Shown here one piece after another: positions 25,940 through 38,512 of a DNA stretch of 64,000 nucleotides. The position numbers were made by a program, and so were the translations under genes. Position 1 is the first letter of the stretch. Each line of letters opens with the position of its first letter. A model generated the notes under the pieces. That model did no database searches, had not been told where the DNA came from, and saw only the letters and a list, made by a program, of their open reading frames with translations. The stretch is taken from contig JAQFVV010000071.1 in the NCBI GenBank assembly GCA_028023455.1, positions 6,094,650-6,158,649 of the forward strand, in the 5' to 3' direction. The DNA comes from Epiperipatus broadwayi. Taxonomy: Eukaryota > Onychophora > Udeonychophora > Euonychophora > Peripatidae.

Positions 25940-27165
25940 ATGCTACAAAATATACAAAATTTTTACCAAGATAATTACAACTCATCTACAGAAAACATTG
26001 GATTTCCACCAATCAAAAGAATAAGCTGGCTTTAAAAGTGGTTTCATTAGACTAGATTATATCCAGGTATTGAGAGAAGTTATAGAAAGGACAAATGAAT
26101 ATGAGTTGCCATTATGCTTTGGATTTGTAGATTATGAAAAGGCATTTGATTCTATAAACATTTCTTCAGTGATTAAAGCATTAGATCATCACAGTATTGA
26201 TCCAGGATATTGTCATATTTTAAAAAATATTTATAAAAGGCAACAGCAACAATTAGATTACATAATGATAATACGAAAGTCAACATTGAGAAGAGTGTAA
26301 AACAAGGTGACTCCATATCTCAAAAACTTTTTACAGCAGTGCTTTAAGAAGTATTTGTGGATTAAAATGGGAAGCTAAAGGAGTGAAAGTAAATGGAATT
26401 TATTTAAGTCATTTACATTTTGCAGATGATGTAGTTGTTTTTGAAAATAATGCTTTAGAGATGAAAGTAGAAAAGTAGGACTAAAGATAAATGTTAAAAA
26501 GACTAAAGTAATATTTAATGGATTTTTTTCAAAATATGAAAATAAAAATTGATTATGATGAGTTAGAAGAAGTTAACAGTTACAAATATCTTGGTCAGAT
26601 TATTAATACAGATGGAAACATAATGGATGAAATTAATCATAGAATTAAGCTTGGTTGGAGTGCTTTTGGTAGAAATAACTTGATACTAAAAGGAAATATG
26701 CCTATTTGTTTGAAAAGGAAGGTTTTTAATAAATGTGTTTTACCAGTTTCTTACTTATGGATATGGGACTTGGACACTTAATAGAAGAGCAATACAGAGA
26801 CTTCAGACCACTCAAAGAAGTATGGAGAGATGCATGTTGGGAATAATAATAAAAGATCAAAAATGCAATATATGGATAAGAGAAGAAACAGGTGTTACTG
26901 ACCTCATTGAAAAAAATTAAAAGACTGAAGTGGAGTTGGGTTAGACATAGTGCTAGAAGAGATGATAATAGATGGATAATTGAAATCTTAAACTGGATTC
27001 CAAGAGATTGTAAAAGACCCAGAAACAGACCCCTGTGAGATGGATGGAGAAAATAAAAAAGTGTGCAGGGGTGATGTAGAGAAGAGAAGCTAAAGGTTGG
27101 AGAAGATGGATTAAACTTGGAGAGACCTTCACCCTGCACTGGATTGATAATGGTTGATGATGATA
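25940..27165 (+). pseudogene. LINE reverse transcriptase, 5'-truncated and broken
   Basis: A plus-strand copy of the RT half of the LINE described at 39765-43060. Recognisable blocks include [20 protein letters not shown] with DYEKAFDSI (RT motif A), a damaged motif B, FADDVVVF (motif C), [10 protein letters not shown] and [10 protein letters not shown]. Frameshifts and stops split it into at least four pieces, and motif B has a stop nearby. It ends with the family 3' terminus (TTGATAATGGTTGATGATGA) and is followed directly by a GATA microsatellite. RT would copy the element RNA at a nicked target, but this copy is dead. Confidence 0.9.
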
Positions 27166-27194
27166 TATGATATAGCAAACGTATCAAAAGTGAA

Positions 27195-27681
<487 letters not shown>

Positions 27682-27734
27682 ATTTTTGGTTGAATATATG
27701 CAAGTTAAGGACACCCTTTACTGAATATCTGTTT

Positions 27735-30590
27735 GGACTGCTGTTTCATCATCATTTTCAACTATTACTAATCCACTACAGGATGAAGTTCTCTCCAAGT
27801 TTCACCCATCTTCTCCATTCTCTAACTCTCTTCTCCACATCTCTTCAGCACTCTTTCTTATTTCAGCCATCCATCTCACATGTAATATCATTCTGGTTTT
27901 TTACAATCTCTTAGAATTCAGTTTAAGATTTCAACTGTCCTTCTACTATCACTCTTGTAGCAATATGTCCAACCCATCTCTATTTCAGTCTTTTAATTCT
28001 TTCAATGATGTCAGTAATATGTATTTCATTTTTGATCTCTTCTTGTTATTCATAACATACATCTCTCCATACTTTGTTGAGTGGTCTGAAGTGTCTGTAT
28101 TGCTCTTTTGTTAAGTGTCCATGTCTCAACACCATAAGTAAGAACTGGTAAAACACATTTATTAAAAACCTTTCTTTTCAAACACATAGGCATATTTCCT
28201 TTTAATATTAAGTTATTTCCACAAAAAGCATTCCAACCAAGTTTAATTCTATGATTAATTTTATCAATTATGTTTTCATCTGTAGTAATAATTTTACTTT
28301 TGACTAAAGTATTTGTAGTTGTTAACTTCTTCTAACTTATTATTATCAATCTTTATTTCCATCTTTTGAAAAAATGCATTGAACATTACTTTAATCTTTT
28401 TAACATTTACTTTTAATCCTACTTTCTTCCTTTCATCTGTTAACTCTTGCAACATTTCTTGGAGTTCTAAAGCTTTAGTTGTAAAAACAACTACATCATC
28501 TAAAAAATCTAGATAACTTAAATAACCCCATTTACTTGTACTCCCTTAACTTCCCATTTTAATGCACAAAATACTTCTTGCAAAACTGCAGTAAAACATT
28601 TTGGAGATATGGAGTCACCCTGTTGAACCCTCCTCATTGTTAATCCTCCTAGTATCATTATGTAATCTAAAGCTGTTGCATTTTTATAAATATCTTCAAA
28701 ATATGACAATATCCTAGATCTATACCTTGATTTCTAATGTTTAATCACTGAAACAATGCTTATAGAATCAAATGTCTTTTTATAATCTATAAATCCAAAG
28801 CTTAATGGCAATTCATATTCATTGGTCCTTTCTATAACTTCTCTCAATACCTGGATGTGATTACTGTATTAAAACTACTTTTAAATCCAGCTTGTTCTTT
28901 CGGTTGATTAAAATCCAAAATTCACTGTAGACGAATTGTAATTTTGATAAAAAAAATTTGTATAAAACCGATAATCTTGTTTATCATCTTTTTTAAATAT
29001 TAGTACTGCATTTTTCCAATCATCTGGTACATCTTTATCATTTAGATATTTGTTATATAACTTTATGAAAGAATGTTCTATTTCTTCTCCTGCTTATTTT
29101 AAGTTGTCAATTATAATTCCATCATTACCTGGAGCTTTTCCTTTCTTTTTAAATTTCATTAAATGTCTCACTTCTTCATTTAAAATCCTGGGCAATTCAA
29201 AAGATATAGTAGTTGTAGAAGGTACTTTTCCTTGTTCTTTAAAACTCTTCTACACATTTCATGATATCATCTCTTGTTTTAGTAATAATTCTGTCTTGTT
29301 TTCTTCATTGTGGAAATAAGTTTCCTATCAATACCAAGATATTGTTTTGCACTTTTATTCTCTTCTATAGCTTTCTTTGCTAGTTCACAATTATACTTTC
29401 TTATATCATTATCAACTCTCTTTTGCACCACTTTACAAAATTCTAGATATTCAACCCTTCTTATTATATCATTTTTATATATTTTTGTATTCCTTATTTT
29501 CCTCATAAATTGTCTTATCTTGGAAGAAATTTTACTGGCCCATTGCGGTTTTTTTGTACTAGCTATCTTTGTTGCAGTTTTTAAAACGTGTCAGTTACCT
29601 TCCTATTGGATTTGTTCAAATTTGAATTATGTTCAAAATCTGTTAATATTTAAAAAGATTAGGAATATCAACTGTGAATATTGATTTTCTTAATTTTTTC
29701 TTTCTAGTTTTACATTAACATACATCTTAATCTTATTAATTGATGATCACTTCCTGTGCTAAATTTATTATGAATATTACAATCTTGAAACAAATATTTT
29801 CTGTTAGTCAAAATATAATCCAATTCTGCTGTTCTTTTATTTGAATGTTTCCATGTTCATTTCCTTTTAACATTTTTTTTCAAAAAAAAAATTCATAATA
29901 TAAAGTTTTTCTTCTGCAAACACCACAAGTCTATGACCTCTCTCATTTCTATCACTGTATCCAAATTTACCTTCAGCACTTTTATCTTTCAATTGTTGAC
30001 CAATTCTATTATTACAGTCTTCCATGATAATTTTAGAAGATTGTTTAAATCTGATCAAAAGCTTTCTGTACACCCATATAAAAAAATCTCTGGTTTTTTT
30101 TTCACCACAATGAGAACTTGTTGGGGAATAAACCTTAATTATCTGCATTTGATATTTGCTATCAAGGTGAATAACCAATCTTGCCACTATCTGATATACC
30201 ATCAATCTCCACAATGTTGTTCTTCCACATTTTATTTATAATGAATCCTACTCCACTTGTACTTCCAATGTTTATTCCTTTGTAGTACAGTACATGTCCA
30301 CTTTTTAAATCAATTGTCTCTTCACCGTTTCTTCTAACTTCACACAATTCAATAATATTCCATTTAATATGAGACAATTCTTCTTCCAATCCTTGCAATC
30401 TTCTCTCACTTGAAAGTGACATGCAATTGTAAGTACCTAAATAAAAGGTCATTATCAAATGGCAGTTTGGGTCTGTTTCAAGAGATTCTTAGCACTCTCC
30501 ACCTTTAGCCACTAACCACTGTCTTGCCTGGTGACTTTATAGACTCCTGGGAATAAAGGCTATGGTTTATTTTTGTCTTTCATGATTGTA
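27735..30590 (-). pseudogene. LINE, nearly full length, heavily mutated
   Basis: A minus-strand copy of the same LINE. Near 30458-30162 is the endonuclease start (GTYNCMSLSSERRLQ, then LCEVRR). Near 30214-29867 is the GDFNA block, here changed to MEDCNNRIG, followed by RNERGHRL. Near 29506-29279 is the linker. Near 28709-28518 is RT motif B ([11 protein letters not shown]). The 3' end is near 27735. The loss of the GDFN catalytic block and the many frameshifts show it cannot be active. Divergence from 39765-43060 is greater than that between typical recent copies. Confidence 0.92.
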
Positions 30591-30659
30591 AATATCTATT
30601 AGAAGAGAAAAAAATTAATCACACATACATTCATTTTGCTTTCCTATAAAATTGGCAAA

Positions 30660-31390
30660 TGTTGATAAGCATCAGAAAATCCACTTACTGGAAAGAGGAA
30701 ATGATGAATCTTTATGATTAATAGCATGTGTGGAATTGGTTAAGTAGTATGCTTTCCTAATTTCGTGCCTTGAGTCATCTCTCTCAATATACTGAATGGC
30801 TGCTGAAGATGAAGTACAAAAATGCTTGTTTAATTTTTGGTGCTCAAAAAAGACAGCTGCAATCTGCTTTGTTAGCTGCCCTCTTATATGTATATTGGTG
30901 CTGTGGCAATTGTGTAACCAAAGATGCCCAAGATTCACCAAAATAAATAGAATAGTACCTAAATGTGGGAGCATTTAATTTCATAAACAATGCAAGGTAT
31001 GAGCTCAGACTCAAGTTTATCCTTTGGGTAATTTATTTAGTAGAAGTCTATTGGAGGTGCAGAAAGTGAGGCAATATGCAGGTGAAAATATTTTCTTAAA
31101 TGTTTTGATGAGGGTGGGAATATATGGGAGAAGAAACCATGGCCTGTTATTGGAAGGATGGAAGAGTAGAGTTAATCTTTCTTTAAAAGTATTTTGTTTT
31201 TAGGAGGCTGTTTTTAAATCCAACAGATATGAGGTTATTGGTGTATAATTTTAGTTAGTTTTATGGGAAGATTTATATTTGCATAAAGATTAGTTGCAAA
31301 ATATACTCTCACTTCATCACTCCACAATTTATCTCAGCTATGAATATGAGAGTATTGTAAATCTTGAAAGCACTCAGTCTTATTTTATTA
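30660..31390 (-). pseudogene. Penelope-like element relic (GIY-YIG end)
   Basis: The minus-strand frame at 30974-30672 contains FFEHQKLNKHF, IERDDSRHEIRKAYYL, AINHKD and LSSKW. This fits a GIY-YIG tail (EH-x, then ER-D-x-R-x-IR-A, then IN-x-D, then LS-x-W). Upstream coding is broken. It is the same element as 3545-4335 and is related to the fragments at 18945 and 19742. The RT domain is not visible. Confidence 0.55.
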
Positions 31391-31714
31391 CTTTTAACTG
31401 GAAAGAAAAATCTTCTCTTTCAGTTGCATATTAGTGCACAATTTAATCTATTGCTTCCATTGAATCAAGGTATAAACTTCATATCTTAACCTAGAAATTG
31501 AACGTGTGATTTTGAGATTCGTGAATACTGAATTGAAAATGATAGATATTCTCATGACTGTGTAGTTGGTTGTAATATCAGTTTAAATTATTGGATTTAT
31601 GAATCTAAAAGTCCCTGGGTTGATTTCTACGCTAGTACTATTACTGGTCACTCTGCAACATCTGAAGAAGAGAATAATACCATTTAGACTGTTGTCTTCT
31701 CTACTAACCTGTGT

Positions 31715-31850
31715 GTTTTACTAACATGTGAATATATTTTAAAGTTTAAATAAGGTTCAAATTTTTCTAAAGATATTTAATAATTAATTCTAGATAATGG
31801 AAATAATCATCATATAATTATCAGCAGAATGCTATCAACCCAAACTTTCA
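31715..31850 (+). repeat. Family G repeat, single arm
   Basis: Matches the right arm of the 24985-25435 palindrome: 'gtgtgttttactaacatg', 'aaagtttaaataaggttc' and 'tagataatggaaataat'. Confidence 0.6.
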
Positions 31851-31959
31851 AATACTTATAAATAGGGTCATGTGATCTATGACTCTAATTTTTGACTATT
31901 TATAGTCTCTGTCTTAAGTCTTATGCAATTTTATATTGCTATGACTACTAATATAGGGT

Positions 31960-32118
31960 ATGGCTGAAGATCTATCCACCCCAATATAGCTATTTGAGTT
32001 GGATAGCTGGGTTTGAAGATATGTAGGTGTCTGAAAATTTCAGATTTTCCACTCAATAGATAACTTTTAGTTAAATGCTGGCTTTGGGTTGGTGTTTTTA
32101 GATCTAGTGTCTGAACCT
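31960..32118 (+). repeat. Family F repeat
   Basis: Shares 'atatagctatttgagttgga', 'tttgaagatatgtaggtgtc' and 'tttagatctagtgtctg' with 49910-50105 and 54750-54985. Non-coding, of unknown origin. Downstream, near 32259, a CTGAGGAAGATT motif resembles the CTGAAGA boxes of other repeats here. Confidence 0.6.
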
Positions 32119-33254
32119 ACTTATAAATTCAGTTTGTTCTCAATACTTTCTTCTTCTTTATGTGATTGTTGAATTTTTTTCAAATACTTATTTTATTCTT
32201 TTATTTTAAAAATTATTTATTTTTTATTTTGTGACTAATAATGATATTGGTTTTCTTTCTGAGGAAGATTACATGTTAACTATCTTGAGATTAGAGAACT
32301 GATTTACAAAGAATATTAACTAGAGACCTTCACACCGAAAAACAATTATTTTTCCTATTTGTTCCCACAATCTAAAAGGCTAAATTATACAAACAATACA
32401 TGCTGTATTCCGTTATTACTTTTCAGCAATTTAAATAAAATGTAATCTTATATGTATGAATAATGTAATTTCTGTAACGAATTTCTGTAACGACATTTTT
32501 ACTGTAGATGGCTTTTGTAAATTTAAATTTCTATTTTTTTATTTTAGGGGAAAAAAAACAAACAAGTTTTTATTCGGTGAGAATTATCAAGAATTGTCAA
32601 TTATTTTTCGATTCTATTTTTTGTTTTTGATTTCAATAACCTTAGGTTTAGATTTAAAAATATATAATTGGATATCAAAATGAGTTTTTCAATTGCTTTC
32701 TTTGTCCTGCTTTGATGTTGTTGTTTTTATTACTATTATTATTCTATTATTTTTTACATATACAAATAAAAAGTTTTACAAGTGCAAAAGTTTTACAATT
32801 TTTAAACAAAAAATTATTTTAGTTTTAAAAAAAAATGTTGTGACACGACTCTTTTCTATCAAACTCATTTCAGTGTTACATCTGATTAATCATTATATTA
32901 TATCTAAAATTCTTAAAATTTTATTTCTAATATGGAATCATCAACAACTTTAAACTAAAAGAAAAAAATTCTGCATTAAATTACCAGATAATACGCAAAA
33001 CTGAATTCATATAAATCCTTCTATAAGAAGAAAATAAATCATTTGCAGAATTTCTCGTGCAAAGGCTAGTGGACATTTGCATTTTATTAATTATTTTGTT
33101 ATTTCTTTGGTTTAGTGATGTGTTCTCTCCGAATTTTATGCATGCTATCACCGAAATGACTTAATATTAAAAGCAATACAGTATATTTAAATGCGATGAA
33201 ACGCAGTTAAAGATGAAGATAAAGTACGAATTATAATACTAAAGTGGCTTAAGA
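32119..33254. other. A+T-rich DNA, nothing recognised
   Basis: Short frames only. Their residue composition (F, I, K, L rich) reflects A+T richness. No family match was found. Confidence 0.45.
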
Positions 33255-33658
33255 TTTTTTTAATGAATGTGTTTACCAGTTCTTATTTACGGATGTGAGA
33301 CTTGGACACTTAACAGAAGAGCAACACAGAGATCTTAGACCATGCAACAAAGTATGGAGAGATGTATGGTAAGAGTTCAACAAACAGGTGTTACTAACAT
33401 CATTGACAGAATTAAGGGACTGAAGTGGAGTTGGGCTGAACATATTACTAAAAGAGAAGATAATAGATGGCACTTGAAATCTTAAACTGAATTCCAAAAG
33501 ATTGTAAAAGTCCTAGAAAGAGACCATATGTGAGATGGATAGAAAAATAAGGAAGTGTGCTGAGTTGATATGGAGAAGAGAGACTAGAGATTGGAGAAGA
33601 TGGATTGAACTTGGAGAGATCTTCATCCTGCATGATTGAAAATGATGTTGATGATATA
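33255..33658 (+). pseudogene. LINE 3' fragment
   Basis: Matches the C-terminal end of the LINE ORF on the plus strand ('cttatttacggatgtgagac' corresponding to LTYGCETWTL) and runs to the shared 3' end near 33655. Internal deletions and stops are present. It is strongly 5'-truncated, as expected from incomplete reverse transcription. Confidence 0.88.
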
Positions 33659-33704
33659 TCACTGATTGGATGCTTATGTTAAGGAAAGATTTGTGTTACA
33701 TTTT

Positions 33705-34205
33705 TTAGATAAATCTGATTTTGCAGAAAGCTAGAAGATTCATAAATGGAAATCACATGATAACAGCCTAATCTTATTTATAATATAAAACTTGAATCTG
33801 TTGGCAAAGCAGTCTCTATAACTAAAAGATGGATTTTATTTTTTCACTCTGGTTTAAGAATTTAATATAGACAAGAAAGTTGAAACTTGAATTTGAACAG
33901 ATTGAGATTCTTAAATTCCTGAATATTTAAATAAATCTTGTTAAACAGTTAAATATAATCTGTTTTTGAAAATAGATTAGTAATATTCATTTATAAATCT
34001 TTCAAACCACACCGCTATTCATTATTATTTAGATAATAAACCTGATTTTGCTCAAAGCTAGATCGATCACAAGTGTAAATCAAATGATAACAACCCAAGA
34101 TTATCTACGCCATAAAGTTTGAATCTGTTCTCAAGGCAACCTCTATAAGTAAAAGATGAATTCCATTTTTTACTTTCGTCTAAGATCTCAATAATAAATA
34201 CAATT
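33705..34205. repeat. Tandem pair with a period of about 326 bp
   Basis: A segment starting 'taaatctgattttgcag' near 33711 recurs near 34037 as 'taaacctgattttgctc'. Both continue through 'gaatctgtt' and 'ctctataa' followed by 'taaaagatg'. The two units are diverged. This may be a fragment of a satellite. Confidence 0.65.
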
Positions 34206-34528
34206 TCTACACTCTTATTATCTTTCCATGCTTACACATTACTATTACTAATAATGATAATTTTAACCCAGTCTTAAAAGCTGTTACTATTTTTTTTTTA
34301 AAAAAGACAGTCATAAATAATGCTTATATCCTTTGTTTTAATTTTTGTGATTATCAATTAATTACTAATTTCTTATTTTTATTTCACTTTTCACATTTTT
34401 TTTGCTAACATATCTTTTGAGCTTTATTTACCCTCTATTTCTAAAAGCTCCTTCTGCTTAATTTCTTTTTCTCTATTTAATTTCTACAGTAATTATATCA
34501 ATATATATATACATTAGGATGAAGATGG
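34206..34528. other. A+T-rich DNA, nothing recognised
   Basis: Mostly T-rich on this strand. No supported feature. Confidence 0.4.
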
Positions 34529-34543
34529 TTAAAAAGTAAAATT

Positions 34544-34832
34544 CACATGATCACTATTTCTTATGCCTGCCCATAACTGTTGTTAAAACAGGCAAAACTC
34601 TCCATACAGTAGTGCCACTCAGTGCAAGCCAGAGTAATCAATGGATGCCAGAAGGCTTATCATAAAATCCTCATCCAGTGCCTACTCATCTAATATCCAC
34701 AAGCCAAAAACTAGTTTGGGAATATTGGATGAGTAGGCACTGGATGGGGATTTTATGCACAAGCCTTTTGGCATCCATTGATTATTCTGGCTTGCACTGA
34801 GTAAAACTACAGTATGGAGAGTTTTGCCTGTT
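34544..34832. mobile_element. Family C foldback, shortened centre
   Basis: Two arms of about 130 bp with the centre, including most of the ribozyme core, deleted. It is flanked by a perfect 15-bp direct repeat 'ttaaaaagtaaaatt' at 34529-34543 and 34833-34847. Confidence 0.9.
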
Positions 34833-34848
34833 TTAAAAAGTAAAATTA

Positions 34849-35733
34849 AGTTTTTCATAAATCTTGAGTATTAGTCTATTAACTTGAGAAATAATTTTTG
34901 AAAAATCATATTTAAAGTTGCCAAAACATTCATTGTTTAAGGTCTTTAAAAACATCTCCATCATCAAGAACTGTTCTCTTCATAAGAGGTTGCCAATATT
35001 TCAATGAAGTTTTGTTTATTCTGTCAAGGCTTTAGTGTTCTGAAGCACTGTTGTGTGTTAAATAATATCAAGAATGTATGAATTAAAGTCTTTTCATTAG
35101 CATGAGTTGTCTAATCACAATCAAAGAAATTTACAAGTTTCTGCTTTTTTTTTTGTTTCTTGATTAAATGAATTTAGCAAATGGAAAGGCAGAATAATGA
35201 ATTCCCATAAGGCTCTAAGATTTCTCAAATGTATTCAAATTGATTGGTTTTTTCAGAACTTCAAAATCTGTCTCATAGTTTATAAATCATATTTTTTCAA
35301 TGTAGTTCATATTTTAGTGCTATTTAAAATATGGCCAATATCTAAAAAATGTACAATCTGATACAACTGATTTTGAACTAAAAGCTTTTAATACCCTCAA
35401 ACTCTTATACTAATATGACTATTTGATTAATCCATGTACCCCTCAACATCACAAACATAAAATTTCACAAATACTTTAATGTTCTAAAAGTATTTGATAA
35501 TTAGCTTCACGAAAATATCATGTTTTTTTGTATGTGAATGGAAAATGAAATGTTAATGTTGAAATTGAAAAGACAAAGATTTTTTTATTTTTATATCATT
35601 AATACTATATAAAGTTTTGTTTATAATGTTTCTCTGTAACCTTAAAATAAAAGAATATTACATCTTGGCCAAGATGATTCTTACCAGATAATCCTTGTGT
35701 TTGTAACAAAAAAAATGTTTAGATATTTGGCTG
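34849..35733. other. A+T-rich DNA, nothing recognised
   Basis: No gene or family copy identified. Confidence 0.45.
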
Positions 35734-35750
35734 AAAATTGGTGTTAATGG

Positions 35751-35846
35751 TCAAGCGTTGGTGATCGAGTGGTCATCACAGCTGCCTTACAAGCAGTTAT
35801 CCTGGGTATTCAGGTTCACTTCCTGGCCGATGCTTTGACACATGAG
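35751..35846 (+). mobile_element. Family A tRNA-like SINE (short type)
   Basis: A box 'gatcgagtggtcatcac', B box 'caggttcacttcc', complementary ends. The 16-bp target duplication 'aaaattggtgttaatg' at 35734 and its one-mismatch copy at 35852 frame it. The tail is only a short A run. Confidence 0.9.
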
Positions 35847-35884
35847 AAAAAAAAATTGGTGATAATGAGATTTTACTTGTAATT

Positions 35885-36005
35885 ACATGTTGAGTTATTT
35901 CCATCATCTAATATTAATTGTTAGATTTCTTTAAAAAACAATAAAGCTTTATTTAAACTTTTCCAATACATTCAGCTGTTAGTAAGAGCACACAGGTTAG
36001 CCCTT
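35885..36005 (-). repeat. Family G repeat, single arm
   Basis: The minus-strand copy contains 'tttccatcatctaat', 'aagctttatttaaactttt' and 'gttagtaagagcacac', matching the 24985-25435 arms. Confidence 0.6.
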
Positions 36006-36439
36006 TGGTAGTGTGACATTTCCATTCTTTTCATGGCTTCACTTGTAATCAATATTTTACATTTGATTTTAGTATTTAAACATTTCTTTTACATGAGAAT
36101 TCAATAACTTGGGTTTGATTTGTTAAAAATATAAGTTTATAAATGAAAAAAATATATATAAAAAATCATAATTGAATTTTGAAAATCTAAAATATATATA
36201 TAATGAAACGCAAACTACAACAACAGATTTTCATTTATTGATTTATTGTATAATATTGTTAAAATTAAATTAACCTTTGTTATTTGAATTTGATTTGTAA
36301 AACCTGAACGAATTTTTAAGTCATATAACTATGAAATCTTATTATAAAATCTGCATTTGTAATTATTAGAATATATATTAAAAAAATTATATCACTGTCT
36401 TTGACTGCAGAACATTCATAGTTATTCTTTTTTTTTTTT

Positions 36440-36544
36440 CATATGTCATAGCATCAGCCGGGAGGCAAACCCGCAACAACTGTCTGCAACCAACTGCTTG
36501 CTTGCAAGGTGACTGTGCTGCCCTCTCGGCTAACAACGCTTAAC
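36440..36544 (-). mobile_element. Family A tRNA-like SINE (long type)
   Basis: Minus-strand copy containing 'cagccgggaggcaaac' (B box complement) and the long-subtype block. Target duplication 'catagttattctttt' at 36417 and 'catagttatccttttt' at 36544, one mismatch. Confidence 0.9.
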
Positions 36545-37482
36545 ATAGTTATCCTTTTTATTATTACTTTAATTCTATTAACTTCCCTTTTTAAAAGGAA
36601 ACATTTCAAAAAAAGTCAAAGTGTAAATATAAATATATTTCTTTTTTAATAATTATTATGTGAATATTTTGTAAAAATAATTAAAATATTTAAATCAATG
36701 ACAGAAATAATATTCTTTTTCTGATCATAAATAGCAATAGAATGGGAATTTATCAGTTTGTTAATTAGCCCAAAATCAAAGAATCAACTGATTTGAGCCT
36801 TAAAAGCTCTAATTAGCACTTTTAAAGTTTTTCTCTTGAAATGTTTTATGGACTACTGACATCTTCATTTTTTTTTTTAAATTAATAAATCAATACTAAG
36901 CTTTTACCACAAAATAAATCTGAACATGCAAATACAACATTAAAGTTTGCCAAAGGAGAGCAAAGCCAAAGAATTATATCTCCATGCCCATACAAATGGT
37001 CTCATGTATAAGAGTCAATATTAGATCAGTAAACATTTTTTCCACTAGCAACAACTTGGTGATTTTTTTCCCCTATAAACTTAAATAGCAAGTATTTTTA
37101 GAATGTCAAGGTGTCTGTAAAATTCCATGCTTTTATGTAGATCAACTGAAAAGATATATTAGTGTAAGATTTAGGAATCAGAAATCAATTACATCTGCTT
37201 TTACTTTACATTATTTAGATAATCGTTATACCCTGATTTTGTAATGCTAAAATATTAGTTTAGAAAATATGATTAACAAATAATGAAAGATTCTGTTGAA
37301 AAATTGAAAAGGCTAAACAGCATAAACAAATGTAAGAGAATTCAATGTATTTTAACTTTATGGAGCCTATTATTTTATCTATGATCCTCTGACAGTAGTT
37401 TTACAAAGACAGTTGACCAAGAAATAAAAAGAAAAAATACAAGAACTTGTGTTAAAGTTTCTTTAGCTTTAATTGACAATCT
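36545..37482. other. A+T-rich DNA; an old repeat near 36810
   Basis: The segment near 36800-36900 resembles 21240-21310. No coding region was found. Confidence 0.4.
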
Positions 37483-37651
37483 AATAAAACAGGCAAAACT
37501 CACTATACATATTGCCACACACAGCAAGCTAGAGTAATCAATGGATGTCAGAAGGTTTGTGCATAAAATCCCCATCTAGTGCCTACTCATCCAATATCCC
37601 CAGACTAGTTTCTGGCTTGTGGCCTTTATCAGAGAGGAGTCTTGGATCTAA
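37483..37651. mobile_element. Family C foldback, left arm only
   Basis: Runs from 'taaaacaggcaaaactcac' to the ribozyme region and stops near 'gagtcttggatct'. The minus strand retains a damaged core (CUGAUAA, GGC/GCC stem, GAAACUAGUC, UGGGGA). 'atctaataaaa' before and 'atctaacaaaa' after it may be a target duplication. Confidence 0.75.
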
Positions 37652-37766
37652 CAAAATAATTAATAAAAAGAATGAATTCACTCACAGTCTCAGCAATATT
37701 TGAGATACAATAGTATTTCTAGATACCAAATTTTTGACAAAAATGAATGATACTTTATTGGAATAT

Positions 37767-38072
37767 TGGTGATTTGAATTTAGGATTTTCAGTCTATATT
37801 CATCCTTCATTCCATCTCAAACAACTGCTACACATGACTAAACATATATAAAAAATATAAATGACCCCCAACATGCATATTTCATGCAGAACCAGCACTC
37901 ATCAGTTGGGTCAGATCATAATCTCCCATACATATTTACAATCAGTGCTCAGCTTCTATTAAGATAGCAATTCCTTAATATTTAATGGACAGGTTTCAGT
38001 ATTCTCACCCTTCCAACAATTCAACCATCCATTTTATTGAAAAACCAACAATGGAATGCTCAAATTCCTTGC
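37767..38072 (-). mobile_element. Family D ribozyme-SINE
   Basis: Minus-strand copy of the same subfamily as 4401-4612. It includes the ribozyme (37865-37922), the upstream 'ggtttcagtattctcac' region and a diverged tRNA-like 3' part. Confidence 0.82.
37865..37922 (-). ncRNA. Type I hammerhead ribozyme motif, family D
   Basis: Minus strand: CCCAA, CUGAUGA, stem II GUGCU-GGUUC-UGCAU, GAAA, a minimal stem III (UAUGCAUG), then UUGGG. Stem I is CCCAA with UUGGG, while other copies have ACCAA with UUGGU, so the pairing is kept although the sequence differs. The expected H17 is G here, which should impair cleavage. Confidence 0.65.
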
Positions 38073-38257
38073 TAGATTTGATATTGTAGTCATATCCTTG
38101 TAGGCAGTAAGTCAATCTAATCCCTCATATTATCAGACTATTAAATATCTATTTATATTAATAGGAAGAGGATTAAACTGGACTTATACTATGATGTAAC
38201 CTATTTCCAAAGCAATATGTAATTAACCTATTTATTCAGAGTACAGAATGTTTACGA

Positions 38258-38512
38258 TTGGAGTAGTTTGAAGCCTGTTTATTAAAGTATGAAGATTGGC
38301 TATCTTAATATAAAAGCTGACGCTGATTGTATATATGTGTGGAGATAGTAATCTGGACCAACTGATGATTGCTGGTTTAACATGAAATATGTATATTGGT
38401 GATTATTTATCTTTTCAACATGTGTGTGATCAGGTGGGTCAGCAATATAGGATAGCATGGAGAGTTGAAGGTAGTGTGAATGTCTGAGTTCGAATCCCTT
38501 ATATATTATAGT
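38258..38512 (+). mobile_element. Family D ribozyme-SINE
   Basis: Plus-strand copy running from 'ggagtagtttgaagcctg' through the ribozyme to the B box 'gagttcgaatccc' at 38486-38498 and the 'tatatatta' end. Confidence 0.88.
38348..38406 (+). ncRNA. Type I hammerhead ribozyme motif, family D
   Basis: GUAAUC, bulge UGG, ACCAA; CUGAUGA; stem II UUGCU-GGUUU-AACAU; GAAA; UAUGUAUA; UUGGU; GAUUAU. Stem I forms two helices around the UGG bulge. The predicted cut follows AUA. Stem II is weakened by substitutions. Confidence 0.7.
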
